From assembly GCA_036005845.1 (NCBI GenBank), contig DASYQD010000082.1, forward strand, positions 8,224 through 72,223: a stretch of DNA of 64,000 nt. Reading direction: 5' to 3'. Source of the stretch: DASYQD01 sp036005845 (GTDB lineage: Bacteria > Acidobacteriota > Thermoanaerobaculia > Multivoradales > JAIOJS01). The notes beneath the pieces are model-generated. The model saw only the letters and a list, made by a program, of their open reading frames with translations. It was not told the origin of the DNA and did not search any database. The translations under genes were made by a program, and so were the position numbers. This document shows positions 26,341-35,439 of the stretch, piece by piece (within the stretch, counting starts at the first letter, position 1; the number at the start of each line of letters is the position of its first letter).

Positions 26341-26853
26341 ATGGAACCCGACACCCGCATCGACCGCTCCGTGCTCGGCTTCGGCCTGGCCCTCGCCGCC
26401 GCCGGTTTCGTCCTCACGCTCGTCAAGCTCGACCTCATCCACCTCGAAGGCCTCGGCCGCCTCTGGCCGCTGGTGGTCGTCGGCGTCGGCATCGCCCACA
26501 TGGTCTCCGCGACCGAGCAGAAGAAGCGCCGCGCCGGCCTCTGGATCGCCATGGTCGGCGTCTGGCTGCTGGTCAACAGCTTCCAGCTCTTCGGCCTCTT
26601 CTGGAACAACTCCTGGCCGGTGCTGATGATCCTCATCGCCCTGCTGCGCATCGCCTGGCCCGGCGACAACGAGGACCGCGCCGGCGGCCTGGTAGTGCTG
26701 TCGGTTGGCATCTGGTGTCTGCTCATCGTCACTCACACCTTCGGTCTCGAGTGGCGCACCGCGTGGCCGCTGCTGCTCGTGCTGGTGGGGCTGTCGATGG
26801 TCGTGCGCGCACTGCTGCAGGCGCTGCCGGCGTTCCTGGGAGGCCGCTCGTGA
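26341..26853 (+). CDS. LiaI-LiaF-type transmembrane protein (DUF5668-like)
   Basis: A 170-residue protein behind AAGGAG. It is built of pairs of hydrophobic helices, with the recurrent RLWPLVVVGVGIAHM, NSWPVLMILIALLRI and TAWPLLLVLVGLSMV segments (a [ST/L]WP start to each second helix). This is the pattern of the LiaI/LiaF transmembrane module. It probably works with the next protein, whose GTG overlaps its stop, in envelope-stress sensing through the downstream LytS/LytTR pair (inference from LiaFSR biology). Confidence 0.8.
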   Translation: MEPDTRIDRSVLGFGLALAAAGFVLTLVKLDLIHLEGLGRLWPLVVVGVGIAHMVSATEQKKRRAGLWIAMVGVWLLVNSFQLFGLFWNNSWPVLMILIALLRIAWPGDNEDRAGGLVVLSVGIWCLLIVTHTFGLEWRTAWPLLLVLVGLSMVVRALLQALPAFLGGRS

Positions 26854-27626
26854 GCGGCCCGTTCGCCAGCCGCGCGGAGGCCCGCGCCGAGGCTCGCGCC
26901 CAAGCCCGTGCCCTGACCGCCAGGAGCCCGCGCGCCGTCTTCCGCCAACTGTGGCCGCGCCTCCTCTTCGGCACCTGGCTGGCTGCCATGGGCGTCGTCT
27001 TCACCCTCGACAACGTCGGCCTCATCGACGGGCGCGACTGGCTGCGCTGGTGGCCGGTGGTGCTGCTGGCGCTCGGCGCCGGCTTCCTCATCACCGCCTC
27101 GAGCGCGGCCGAGCTGACGGCGGGCATCCTCTGGATGCTGGTGGGCGGCGCCTTCCTCCTCGACCGTCTCGACGTCTTGCCGGTGAACGTCTTCGACCTC
27201 TGGCCGCTCGCTCTCGTCGTCTTCGGCGGCATGCTCGTCGTGCGTGCGCTGCGGCCGCGCGTCGCGCTCAGCGGCGACGAGTCCTCCACCATCCACGCCT
27301 TCGCCATGATGAGCGGCGTCACCCGCAAGACCGCCACCGTCGCCTTCGAGGGCGGCAGCCTCACCGCCATCATGGGCGGCGTCGAGGTCGACTTACGCAA
27401 CGCGCGCATGGTCAAGCAGCAGGCCGTGCTCGACTGCTTCGCCTTCTGGGGCGGCATCGACGTCAAGGTGCCGCCGGGCTGGGTGGTGCAGGGCCGCGTC
27501 TGGCCGCTGATGGGCGGCTTCGAGGACAAGACGACGCCGCCCCTGCCGGAGGACGTCGAGGGCGAATTGGTGATCACCGGCTGGGCGATCATGGGCGGCG
27601 TCGCCGTCAAGACCGTCCGCGAGTAG
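26850..27626 (+). CDS. LiaF-like membrane protein with C-terminal cell-wall-stress domain
   Basis: A 258-residue protein with a GTG start overlapping the previous TGA. The N-terminus is a short Ala/Arg/Glu-rich cytoplasmic stretch (repeated AEARAEARAQARA). Four helices of the LiaI/LiaF type follow (DWLRWWPVVLLALGAGFLI, FDLWPLALVVFGGMLVV). The C-terminal domain from about residue 145 has the DUF2154/LiaF beta-roll with its repeated IMGG turns (AIMGGVEVDLR, WPLMGGFEDKT, AIMGGVAVKTV). In Firmicutes LiaF restrains a histidine kinase; the adjacent kinase here may be its partner (inference). Confidence 0.83.
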   Translation: MSGPFASRAEARAEARAQARALTARSPRAVFRQLWPRLLFGTWLAAMGVVFTLDNVGLIDGRDWLRWWPVVLLALGAGFLITASSAAELTAGILWMLVGGAFLLDRLDVLPVNVFDLWPLALVVFGGMLVVRALRPRVALSGDESSTIHAFAMMSGVTRKTATVAFEGGSLTAIMGGVEVDLRNARMVKQQAVLDCFAFWGGIDVKVPPGWVVQGRVWPLMGGFEDKTTPPLPEDVEGELVITGWAIMGGVAVKTVRE

Positions 27627-27693
27627 GCGCGCCGGGCGCGGCTTCCACCGCCGCGCCGGCCTGACTCTCGAACGAGTCGCGAGCCGACAAACC

Positions 27694-28803
27694 GTGCTCC
27701 ACCCCGTCCTCACCGACAGCCGGCGCCTGCGCGCCTACCTCGTCGCCTGGCTGCTGCCGACGGCGCTGCTGCTCGCCGTGCCGCTCGCCACCTATCCGCC
27801 GGGTTGGCGCTCGATCCTGCTGGTGGTGGTGCCGCTCGCGGCGCTCTACGCCTTCGTCTGCCTGGCCGCCTGGTATCCCTGCCAGGCCAATCCACCCGGC
27901 ACGCCGCTCACGCGAGTGCTGACCGTGCAGCTCGTCGCGGCGGCGTCGGCGACCGGCGTCTGGCTGCTCGCCGGGCGCGGCTGGTCGACCTTCGTGGCGC
28001 ACTGGTGGCCGGGCGCGGCCGAAGCCTTCTCGCGCATGCTGCCGATCTTCGCTTTGGCGGGGGTCTTCCTCTACCTGCTCGCGGCGGCGGCCGCTTATCT
28101 CCACCTCGCCGCCGAGGCGGGCCGCGACGCCGAGCGCCAGGCGCTCGAGGCGCAGGTGGCGGCGCGCGAGGCCGAGCTCAAGGCGCTGCGCGCGCAGATG
28201 GACCCGCACTTCCTCTTCAACGCTCTCAACTCGGTCTCGGCGCTCGTCGGCACCGACCCGCCGGGCGCGCGGCGGATGTGCGAGCAGCTCGCCGGCTTCC
28301 TGCGCGGCAGCCTCGAGCTCGACCGCGCCGAGCGCATTCCGCTCAGCAAGGAGATCGCCCTCGTCCACGCCTTCCTGCAGATCGAGCGCGTGCGCTTCGG
28401 CGACCGCCTGAAGTTCGTCTCCGAGATCGACGAGGCCGCGGCGACGATCGAGGTGCCGCCGTTGCTGCTGCAGCCGCTGGTCGAGAACGCGCTGAAGCAC
28501 GGCATCGCGCACCTCGTCGACGGCGGCACGGTGACGGTGCAGGCGAAGCGGCGCGGCGGTACCGTGTACCTGGTGGTCGACAACCCCATCGATCCCGATC
28601 GCCCGCCGTCGCGCGGATTGGCGCTCGGCCTCGAGAACGTGCGGCGGCGCATGCAGGCGACCTACGGCGAGCGCGCTCTGGTGGTGGTGGACAGCAAGCC
28701 GCAGCGCTTCCGCGTCGAGCTGCGGATCCCATTGGAGGGGGCGCCGGCGGTGGTCGCGGGCGACCAGATCGGCGTGGCCCCGGTGAGGCCGGAGCCGCAA
28801 TGA
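27694..28803 (+). CDS. LytS/YehU-type sensor histidine kinase
   Basis: A 369-residue kinase, GTG start at 27694. Four N-terminal helices (to about residue 140) form a membrane sensor without a large loop. A short coiled coil follows, then the His_kinase box MDPHFLFNALNSVSALV with phospho-acceptor H172. The ATPase domain has N-box PLLLQPLVENALKHGI and G-box LGLENVRRRMQ. The enzyme should phosphorylate the LytTR regulator whose ATG overlaps its stop. The simple membrane-embedded sensor and the LiaF-like neighbours suggest envelope monitoring. Confidence 0.9.
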   Translation: MLHPVLTDSRRLRAYLVAWLLPTALLLAVPLATYPPGWRSILLVVVPLAALYAFVCLAAWYPCQANPPGTPLTRVLTVQLVAAASATGVWLLAGRGWSTFVAHWWPGAAEAFSRMLPIFALAGVFLYLLAAAAAYLHLAAEAGRDAERQALEAQVAAREAELKALRAQMDPHFLFNALNSVSALVGTDPPGARRMCEQLAGFLRGSLELDRAERIPLSKEIALVHAFLQIERVRFGDRLKFVSEIDEAAATIEVPPLLLQPLVENALKHGIAHLVDGGTVTVQAKRRGGTVYLVVDNPIDPDRPPSRGLALGLENVRRRMQATYGERALVVVDSKPQRFRVELRIPLEGAPAVVAGDQIGVAPVRPEPQ

Positions 28804-29552
28804 TCGACGCGCCCGCGCTTCGCGTGCTGATCGTCGACGACGAAGAGCCGGCGCGGCAGCTCCTCAGCGAGCTGCTCGCCGGCGAGGACGACGTCGAGCT
28901 GATCGGCGAGTGCCGCAACGGCTTCGAGGCCGTGCAGTCGATCCAGACGCTCGCGCCCGACCTCGTGCTGCTCGACGTGCAGATGCCCAAGCTCGACGGC
29001 TTCGAGGTGCTCGAGCTGCTCGACTCACCGCCCATGGTTGTCTTCGTCACCGCCTACGACGAGTACGCCGTGCGAGCCTTCGAGGTGCACGCCGTCGACT
29101 ACCTGCTCAAGCCGGTGTCCGGCGAGCGGCTGCATGCTGCATTGGAGCGCGTGCGCGCACGAATCGCGGCTCACGAAACACCAGTGCCCGCGACGCCGCT
29201 CGCGCGAGAGGCACGGCCGAGCGGTGGCTTCCTCGAACGCGTGCTCGTCCGCGACGGCGACAAGGTCCACGTCGTCCCCGTGGCGCGTGTCGATTACTTC
29301 GAGGCGCAGGGCGACTCGGTGGTCCTCCGCGTCGGCACCGACAAGCTGCGCAAGGCGACCACCCTCAACGACCTCGAGCGCGAGCTCGACCCCGGCCGCT
29401 TCCTGCGCGTCCACCGCTCCTACATCCTCAACCTCGATCGCCTCGCCGGCCTCGAGCTCTACGCTAAAGACAGCCGCGTCGCCATCCTCAAGGACGGCAC
29501 ACGGCTGCCGGTGTCGCGTCCGGGCTACTCGCGGCTGCGCGGTCTGCTGTAG
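28800..29552 (+). CDS. LytTR-family response regulator
   Basis: A 250-residue regulator starting at the ATG in ATGA. The receiver domain (about 8-125) has the acidic pair in VDDEEP, phospho-acceptor D59 in LLDVQMP, the Thr/Ala switch VTAYDEYAVRAF and the conserved Lys in LLKPVSG. The LytTR DNA-binding domain (about 150-250) has VDYFEAQGDSVVLR, RFLRVHRSYILNLDRL and the terminal LPVSRPGYSRLRGLL. It is paired with the kinase just upstream. Target sites cannot be assigned. Confidence 0.92.
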   Translation: MIDAPALRVLIVDDEEPARQLLSELLAGEDDVELIGECRNGFEAVQSIQTLAPDLVLLDVQMPKLDGFEVLELLDSPPMVVFVTAYDEYAVRAFEVHAVDYLLKPVSGERLHAALERVRARIAAHETPVPATPLAREARPSGGFLERVLVRDGDKVHVVPVARVDYFEAQGDSVVLRVGTDKLRKATTLNDLERELDPGRFLRVHRSYILNLDRLAGLELYAKDSRVAILKDGTRLPVSRPGYSRLRGLL

Positions 29553-29561
29553 ACAGGTCAG

Positions 29562-30449
29562 CTACCGCGGCTGCTGCACCGCGAACGGCAGCGGGGCCCG
29601 CTGCCCGCGCCGGTCCCGGCGCTCGCGCGCCCGCACCTCCAGTAGGCGCTTGTCGGCGCGCTGGATGGTGCGTTCGAGGCTCTCGCCGGGCCGGCGCACC
29701 GCGTAGCCGAGCGAGATCGGCACCGGCGAGGGCAGGTGGTCGGGCTCGCGCAGGCGGGCGGCGATGGCGGCCGTCGACTCGGCTTGCTCGCCGACGAGCA
29801 GCACCAGGAACTCGTCGCCGCCCAGGCGCACGACGGCGTCCTGCGCCCGCGTCTCACGCAGCAGGAAGTGGGCGACCTTGATCAGCGCTTCGTCGCCGGC
29901 CTGGTGGCCGCGCTCGTCGTTGTAGCGCTTGAAGTGGTCGACGTCGACGACGATGGCGCCCCACGGCAGGTCTTCGGCCACCAAGCGCGGCTCGAGCTCG
30001 GCGAGGTAGCGGCGGTTGAAGCAGCCGGTCAACGCGTCGCGGCCGGTCATCTCCTTGAGCTGCTGCTCGAACAGCTTGCGCTCGGTGATGTCGATCAGCA
30101 CGCCGTGGTAGAGCATCTGGCCGCTGTCGGGGTCGCGCACGCGATAGCAGGTGTCGATGACGGTGCGCACCGCGCCGTCGGGACGGCGCAGCCGCAGCTC
30201 GTGCTCGCTCAGGTGGCCCGTCTCGTCGAGCAGCTCGCGCTGGCGGTCGCGCGCGGCGCGGCCACCGACCAAGAGGTCGTCGGCGGAGAGATTGGTCAGC
30301 TCGTCGATCGTCGAGACGCCGAAAAGCGCCAACAACCCGGGGTTGGCGTCGAGGACCTCGCCACTCTCGCTCGTGATGTAGACGCCGACGGGTAGGTTCT
30401 TGACGAGCAGACGCAGAGTCTCGGGGTCGTCCAGGTGGCGAAACGGCAT
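29562..30449 (-). CDS. PAS-GGDEF diguanylate cyclase
   Basis: A 295-residue soluble protein, ATG at 30449 behind AAGGGGGA. The PAS domain spans about residues 10-125 (VGVYITSESGEVLDANPGLL, then RDPDSGQMLYHGVLIDIT). The GGDEF domain spans about 130-285 and contains DALTGCFNRRYL, VDVDHFKRYNDERGHQAGD and the intact active site RLGGDEF. It should make cyclic di-GMP. An RxxD inhibitory site is not obvious: the expected place reads RETRAQDA, which could serve. The final 15 residues are basic/Pro-rich. It is convergent with the LytTR gene. Confidence 0.9.
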   Translation of the reverse strand: MPFRHLDDPETLRLLVKNLPVGVYITSESGEVLDANPGLLALFGVSTIDELTNLSADDLLVGGRAARDRQRELLDETGHLSEHELRLRRPDGAVRTVIDTCYRVRDPDSGQMLYHGVLIDITERKLFEQQLKEMTGRDALTGCFNRRYLAELEPRLVAEDLPWGAIVVDVDHFKRYNDERGHQAGDEALIKVAHFLLRETRAQDAVVRLGGDEFLVLLVGEQAESTAAIAARLREPDHLPSPVPISLGYAVRRPGESLERTIQRADKRLLEVRARERRDRRGQRAPLPFAVQQPR

Positions 30450-30849
30450 GGTGTCCCCCTTGTCCGAGAGCGCGGTTGCAAGTTCCACGCCGCGGCTCTG
30501 TGCCGCTCCACCGCGCGCCCGCCGGCGAACCCACTGCCGGCTGCGGCCCTGGCCATGGGACCCCCAGGGTATAGCGGTTCGCGGCCCACCCGTGCGAGAA
30601 TCCACCCGTCCGCAGGATGATCGATCCGCCCGCAGCCCTTCCTCCCGGCGGAGGCCGCGCGACCGTCGCGGCGGCACTCTTCGTTCCGGTTTCCCTTTCC
30701 TGCCATCCCCCCCACCGCGCCGCTGCAGCGACCTGCATCGCCTCGGCTGGCCCTCGGCCTCCGTGCATCGCAACTCGTAACTCCAGCGTGCCTCCGGCCT
30801 CTGGGACGTCCAGAGTGACTTCCAGATCGGCCCGGTAGGCGGAGACCTC
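30450..30849. other. 400-bp divergent intergenic region
   Basis: This lies between the diguanylate cyclase (minus) and the PIN-PhoH gene (plus). Small open frames here show no initiation signal or domain and are rejected. It must contain both promoters; I see no near-consensus -35/-10 pair, although CTATACC on the minus strand around 30570 could be a -10. GGCGGAGACCTC just before 30850 is the ribosome site of the PhoH gene. Confidence 0.4.
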
Positions 30850-32256
30850 ATGGACGAGCCCCTCGGCAGCGCCTTGTCGATTTCGCATGCCTTGCCGTTC
30901 CCGGCCATCAACGGCGACGCGGTCCACGCCGCGGCGCGCGCCACCAAGGTGTTCGTGCTCGACACCTCGGTGATCCTCTACGACGGCCAATCGCTGAAGA
31001 ACTTCCAGGAGCACGACGTGGCGGTGCCGATCACCGTGCTCGAGGAGCTCGACCAGTTCAAGAAGGGCAACAGCGTGATGAACCTGCAGGCGCGGCAGTT
31101 CATCCGCCAGCTCGACACCCTCTCGGGCGGCAACCTGCTGCGCGAGTGGATACCGCTCAACGGCGCGACCTCGGGCCGCGTCCGCGTGCTGCCCGAGGAC
31201 GGCCAGCTTCCCGAAGCGGCGCGCATCTTCGGCAGCGACTCCAACGACCACCGCATCCTCGGCGCCGCGCTACGCCTGCGCGAGGCGGAGCCCGGGCGCC
31301 GCGTCATCCTCGTCTCCAAGGACATCAACCTGCGGCTCAAGGCGCGGGCGCTCAACCTGCTGGCCGAAGACTACGAGACGACGAAGATCCGCGACGTCGA
31401 GAAGCTGCGCCGCGGCCACCTCGCCGTCGAAGTCCGCGACGAGGCCGCCATCGAGGCGCTCTTCGCGCAGGGAGCGATGGACCCCGGGGTGTTCGGCATC
31501 GAGTCACCGTCCGCCAACCACTACTTCATTCTGAAGTCGGCGAAGAAGTCGGCGCTCGGCTGCTTCAACGCCGAGACGGGGCTGCTCGAGCGGCTGCAGA
31601 AGGTGGCGGCCTACGGCGTCTCGCCGCGCAACGCCGAGCAGACCTTCGCGCTCCACGCCATCCTCAACCCTGCCGTGCAGCTGGTCACCCTGTCGGGCGC
31701 CGCCGGCACCGGCAAGACATTGCTGGCGTTAGCCGGCGCGCTCGAGCAGCGGCGCGCCTACCGGCAGATCTACCTCGGCCGCCCCATCGTGCCGCTGTCG
31801 AACAAGGACATCGGCTACCTGCCGGGCGACATCCACTCGAAGATCAATCCCTACATGCAGCCGCTGTGGGACAACCTCTCCTTCATCAAGGGGCAGTTCG
31901 AGACCTCCGACAAAGAGTTCAAGAAGATCGACGAGCTCGTGGAGCAGGAGAAGCTCCACATCGTCCCTCTCGCCTACATACGCGGCCGCAGCTTCAGCAA
32001 GGTCATCTTCATCGTCGACGAAGCCCAGAACCTGACGCCGCACGAGGTGAAGACGATCATCACGCGCGCCGGCGAAGGCACGAAGATCGTGTTGACCGGC
32101 GACATCTTCCAGATCGACACGCCGTATCTGGATGCGCAGAGCAACGGGCTGAGCTACCTGATCGACCGCCTGCGCGGCCAACCGCTGCACGCGCACGTCA
32201 ACCTCGAGAAGGGCGAGCGCTCGGCGCTGGCAAACCTCGCGAGCGAGCTGTTGTAG
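30850..32256 (+). CDS. PIN domain - PhoH-family ATPase (PhoH2/YlaK type)
   Basis: A 468-residue protein. N-terminal PIN domain (about 33-190): KVFVLDTSVILYD, then VTVLEELDQFKKG in near form, DSNDHRILGAAL and VSKDINLRLKA supply the acidic ligands. The C-terminal PhoH P-loop domain (about 250-460) has Walker A GAAGTGKTLLALA (about 282-294), IYLGRPIVP, Walker B FIVDEAQNLTP (about 385) and the sensor TGDIFQID. Known PhoH2 proteins are ATP-dependent RNA helicase/ribonucleases. Its TAG stop is followed directly by the in-frame GTG of the CHAT gene. Confidence 0.92.
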   Translation: MDEPLGSALSISHALPFPAINGDAVHAAARATKVFVLDTSVILYDGQSLKNFQEHDVAVPITVLEELDQFKKGNSVMNLQARQFIRQLDTLSGGNLLREWIPLNGATSGRVRVLPEDGQLPEAARIFGSDSNDHRILGAALRLREAEPGRRVILVSKDINLRLKARALNLLAEDYETTKIRDVEKLRRGHLAVEVRDEAAIEALFAQGAMDPGVFGIESPSANHYFILKSAKKSALGCFNAETGLLERLQKVAAYGVSPRNAEQTFALHAILNPAVQLVTLSGAAGTGKTLLALAGALEQRRAYRQIYLGRPIVPLSNKDIGYLPGDIHSKINPYMQPLWDNLSFIKGQFETSDKEFKKIDELVEQEKLHIVPLAYIRGRSFSKVIFIVDEAQNLTPHEVKTIITRAGEGTKIVLTGDIFQIDTPYLDAQSNGLSYLIDRLRGQPLHAHVNLEKGERSALANLASELL

Positions 32257-35200
32257 GTGTGGCGATCGGCCGCGCTTCTCGCCGTGGCCGCCATGGGCTG
32301 CGGCTGGGCTGAAGGGCGAGCCGAAACCCAAGTGCTGCCGGCCGCCCCGGCATGGCGCCAATCGATTGTCGGCCGCGTTTTCTGGGTTTGGGAACCCGAG
32401 CTGCGGTTTGTCGGCGTCGCTCAGCCGCCAAGGGCGTCTCGCGCGGATTCGGAAAGCATTCTCGCGACGGCGAAGCTGAGCGCCGAGCTCGATGGCGCCG
32501 CCGAGAATGGCTCGGCGGAGGCTAGCGCCAACCTTGCTCTCGCGAGATTCGCCGCTGGCGCGCTCGACGACGCGATTCGACTGCTCGACGAAGCTTCGCG
32601 GCGCGATCCGAAGGCGGCAGTGATCCAGGCGGATCTCGGCGCAGCCCTGGCACAGCGAGCGCTGCGCGACCAGCGGCCCGAGGAGCTCGGCGCGGCGGTG
32701 GAGGCTTTCGCTACATCACTCGCGGCGCAGCCGACCCTTGCGGAGGCTCGCTACAACCTGGCCTTCGTACTGGCCACGCTCCACCTCGACACCCCCTCTC
32801 GACGGCAGTGGGACGCCTACCTGGCCCTCGAACCTGATGGTGCGTGGGCTGAGCGGGCGCACGCCTATATCGGCCAACTGGCATCGGCCCCGGCCGACAA
32901 CTGGAATGCCGTGCGCGCGGGCTTCCTAGCTGTCGATGCGGTGCATCGCGACGCGGTGGCGCACGAGCTGGTGCGCACACAACCTGAGCGAGCCCGATCC
33001 CTGGCAGAGGAGGAGCTGCTCGGAACTTGGGCGGCCGCCAGCAACGACGGAGACCTCGCCGCCGCCGATCGGGCCCTCGAGTTGGCCGGCTCGGTTGGAC
33101 TACTGGTTGCTGCCGCTGGGGACTCGTTGTTGCTCGAAACCGTCGACTTCCTGCGAGCCCACGCGCTCGATGACGCGAAGGGCTCGCTGCTTCGGCGCGG
33201 GCACGCCGAGTTCGCGGCCGGCCTCGCCGCTGAAGCGCAGGACCACTGGCAGGAGGCGGAGGCGGAGATGCAGAAGGCGAGCGCCGCACTAGGCGGCGCC
33301 GGCAGCCCGTTTCGGCCTTGGGCCGAGGTCCACGTCGCGCTGTGCGAGTACTACCGCTCCGACTTCCCGGGAGCCGAGCGACGGCTGCGCTCGGTGCTGG
33401 ACAATGCGGGCCCACGTCATCTCTCGCTCGTGGGTCGCGCCTGGTGGCTCATCGGCGTTATTGATTCAGCCCGCGGCCGGTTTCCCCAGGCTCTCGATGA
33501 ACAGCGGCGCGCGCTGGCGCTCTACGAGCAGCTCCGCGAAACTGCTCACGCTGGTTACCTCCACGCCCTCGTCGCGTGGGACCTGCACAGCCTCGGCGAG
33601 GAGGCAGACTGCTGGCGGCACTGGATGCAGTCGTTGACGCTGCTCCCCCGCGTGCGCGAGCCCAAACGGGTCTTCTCGGTGCTGTCGCAGCTTGCCGAGG
33701 TCGCGGAGAACGGTGGGCATCTGCGGCTCGCACTCTTCGCACTCGACGAGCTGACGGCGAGGCTGGGAGAGACGGCGGAGCCGGTGGTTCTCGCCGAGGC
33801 CCACGTACGCCGCGCGAGGCTGGCCGTGCTCGCGGGCCAACAACGGGAGGTGGCCGGGGAGGCGGTCCGCGCCCGACAGCTGGCGGCAGCAGTGGGCGAT
33901 GGTGAGCTGCGGCGCCGTCTCGAGGCCGACATCGAGATGGCCGAGGGTCTATCTCGTTTCGCCGCCGAGCCAACGACCGCAAACGAGCTTCTCAGCCGTG
34001 CGATGGCCTACTACGACGCCACCGGCTACCGAGCCGACACCCTCGAGCTCCTCACCGAGCGCTCGCGAGTACGGCTAGCCGGCGGCGACCTGCCAGGGGC
34101 GCTGGCCGACTTGCGGACTGCCGTCGCTGAGTTCGAAGCGCGGCGCCAGGAGGTTCCCGCCGGCACGGAGCGGGCACGCTACTTCGAGCTTGCGCAAGCC
34201 ACCTTCGACGAGCTCGTCGCGCTGCAGCTGGGGCGTCAGGGCGACGCGCGGGGTGCCTTCGACACCAGCGAGCGCTCGCGGGCGCGATCGCTGCTCGACG
34301 CCGGAGGCAAGTCCGCCTCGCCGCGCCCGCTCGTCGAGCTGCAGCCAGCACTCCCCGCAGGCACGCTACTGGTCGCCTACGCGCAGCTCGATGAAGGCCT
34401 TGCCACTTGGTGGGTCGACCGCCGCGACTTCGGCTTCGCGTGGGCCGTCTACCCGTCGGATCAATTGGCGCGCCGCGTGGCGGAGCTGCGGAAAGAGATC
34501 GCCGGCAGCGAGGGTGGGGCGGCTGCCGGACCGGCGTTGCGCGAGATCTCGCGCCTGTTGCTAACCCCGGTCGCGGCAGCGATGCCGGCGGCCAAGCACG
34601 TGGTCTTCGTACCCGACAAGGACCTCTTCATGGTGCCTTTTGCGGCATTGATCGAGCCGCGGTCCGACGACTACCTGTTGAAGAGCCACACCGTGGCGGT
34701 GGCTCCCAGCGCCTCCATTTTCGCGCGGACGGTTGAGGAAGAGGCGCGCCGGAGCCGCTCCGGCCGCTTGGTGATGTTCACGAACTCGGCGTTCTCGCAC
34801 ACCTGCTTCCCGAACCTGCCCGCCCTTCGTGGTACTGACGCCGAGGTGGCAGCGATGCGCGCCGTGCGGCCCGATGCCACGATCGTGGCCGGCGAGCAGG
34901 CAACGCGGAGCCGATTCCTGGCGATGGCGCCCGAGGCCGAGATCCTCCAGATCTCCGGGCACGCCGTCGTCGAGCCGCACAACCTTGAAAGCTCGGCGCT
35001 GCTCTTCGCGCCCGAGGGCGGTGACTGCGGGAAGCTCACGGCCGAAGGCCTCTACGCGCTCTCCCTGCCGAAGACACGCCTCGTTATCCTCGCGTCGTGC
35101 AGCACCGCGCTTGGCGGGGCGCCGGGCCGAGAAGGTCCCATGGGCCTCGCCCGCGCGTTTCTGGCGGTGCGCGTTCCGGCAGTGGTGGCCAGCCTTTGGC

Positions 35201-35439
35201 CGGTTGATGATGCGCGCACAGCGGCGATGATCGGCGTCCTCCACCGCGAGCTGGCGGCCGGCAGCGATCCATTGGTGGCGCTGCAGCGTGCGCAGGCGGC
35301 CCTGCTTAACCAAAGGCGCCCTCTGCGAGACTGGGCGTCACTCGAACTCATCGGCGCCGGGATGGAAATGCACGCCCCGCGTTCGTCTCTCTTGACGTCG
35401 GTCTTGGCGTCGACTCACGAAATTGGAGGTGTTCCATGA
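32257..35439 (+). CDS. Exported TPR-CHAT domain peptidase
   Basis: A 1060-residue protein, GTG start directly after the PhoH stop. The N-terminus (MWRSAALLAVAAMGCGWAEG when read from GTG) looks like a short signal peptide, possibly a lipoprotein one. Residues about 60-650 are TPR-like helical pairs (ALDDAIRLLDEASRRDPKAA, LAEARYNLAFVLATLHLD and others). The C-terminal CHAT domain (about 790-1040) is caspase-like with the predicted dyad His902 (ILQISGHAVVE) and Cys948 (VILASCSTALGG), then PAVVASLWPVDDA. CHAT proteases are clan CD cysteine peptidases. It ends in ATGA overlap with the next gene. Target unknown. Confidence 0.88.
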   Translation: MWRSAALLAVAAMGCGWAEGRAETQVLPAAPAWRQSIVGRVFWVWEPELRFVGVAQPPRASRADSESILATAKLSAELDGAAENGSAEASANLALARFAAGALDDAIRLLDEASRRDPKAAVIQADLGAALAQRALRDQRPEELGAAVEAFATSLAAQPTLAEARYNLAFVLATLHLDTPSRRQWDAYLALEPDGAWAERAHAYIGQLASAPADNWNAVRAGFLAVDAVHRDAVAHELVRTQPERARSLAEEELLGTWAAASNDGDLAAADRALELAGSVGLLVAAAGDSLLLETVDFLRAHALDDAKGSLLRRGHAEFAAGLAAEAQDHWQEAEAEMQKASAALGGAGSPFRPWAEVHVALCEYYRSDFPGAERRLRSVLDNAGPRHLSLVGRAWWLIGVIDSARGRFPQALDEQRRALALYEQLRETAHAGYLHALVAWDLHSLGEEADCWRHWMQSLTLLPRVREPKRVFSVLSQLAEVAENGGHLRLALFALDELTARLGETAEPVVLAEAHVRRARLAVLAGQQREVAGEAVRARQLAAAVGDGELRRRLEADIEMAEGLSRFAAEPTTANELLSRAMAYYDATGYRADTLELLTERSRVRLAGGDLPGALADLRTAVAEFEARRQEVPAGTERARYFELAQATFDELVALQLGRQGDARGAFDTSERSRARSLLDAGGKSASPRPLVELQPALPAGTLLVAYAQLDEGLATWWVDRRDFGFAWAVYPSDQLARRVAELRKEIAGSEGGAAAGPALREISRLLLTPVAAAMPAAKHVVFVPDKDLFMVPFAALIEPRSDDYLLKSHTVAVAPSASIFARTVEEEARRSRSGRLVMFTNSAFSHTCFPNLPALRGTDAEVAAMRAVRPDATIVAGEQATRSRFLAMAPEAEILQISGHAVVEPHNLESSALLFAPEGGDCGKLTAEGLYALSLPKTRLVILASCSTALGGAPGREGPMGLARAFLAVRVPAVVASLWPVDDARTAAMIGVLHRELAAGSDPLVALQRAQAALLNQRRPLRDWASLELIGAGMEMHAPRSSLLTSVLASTHEIGGVP

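Noticed and set aside
30617..30838. Open frame of 73 codons in the gap before the PhoH gene
   Set aside because: Pro/Ala/Arg-rich translation, no ribosome site, no domain; typical chance frame in GC-rich DNA.
32257..35439. Assignment of the TPR-CHAT protein as a CRISPR-associated Craspase
   Set aside because: No CRISPR repeats, cas genes or gRAMP-like effector anywhere in the window, and the protein has a probable export signal.
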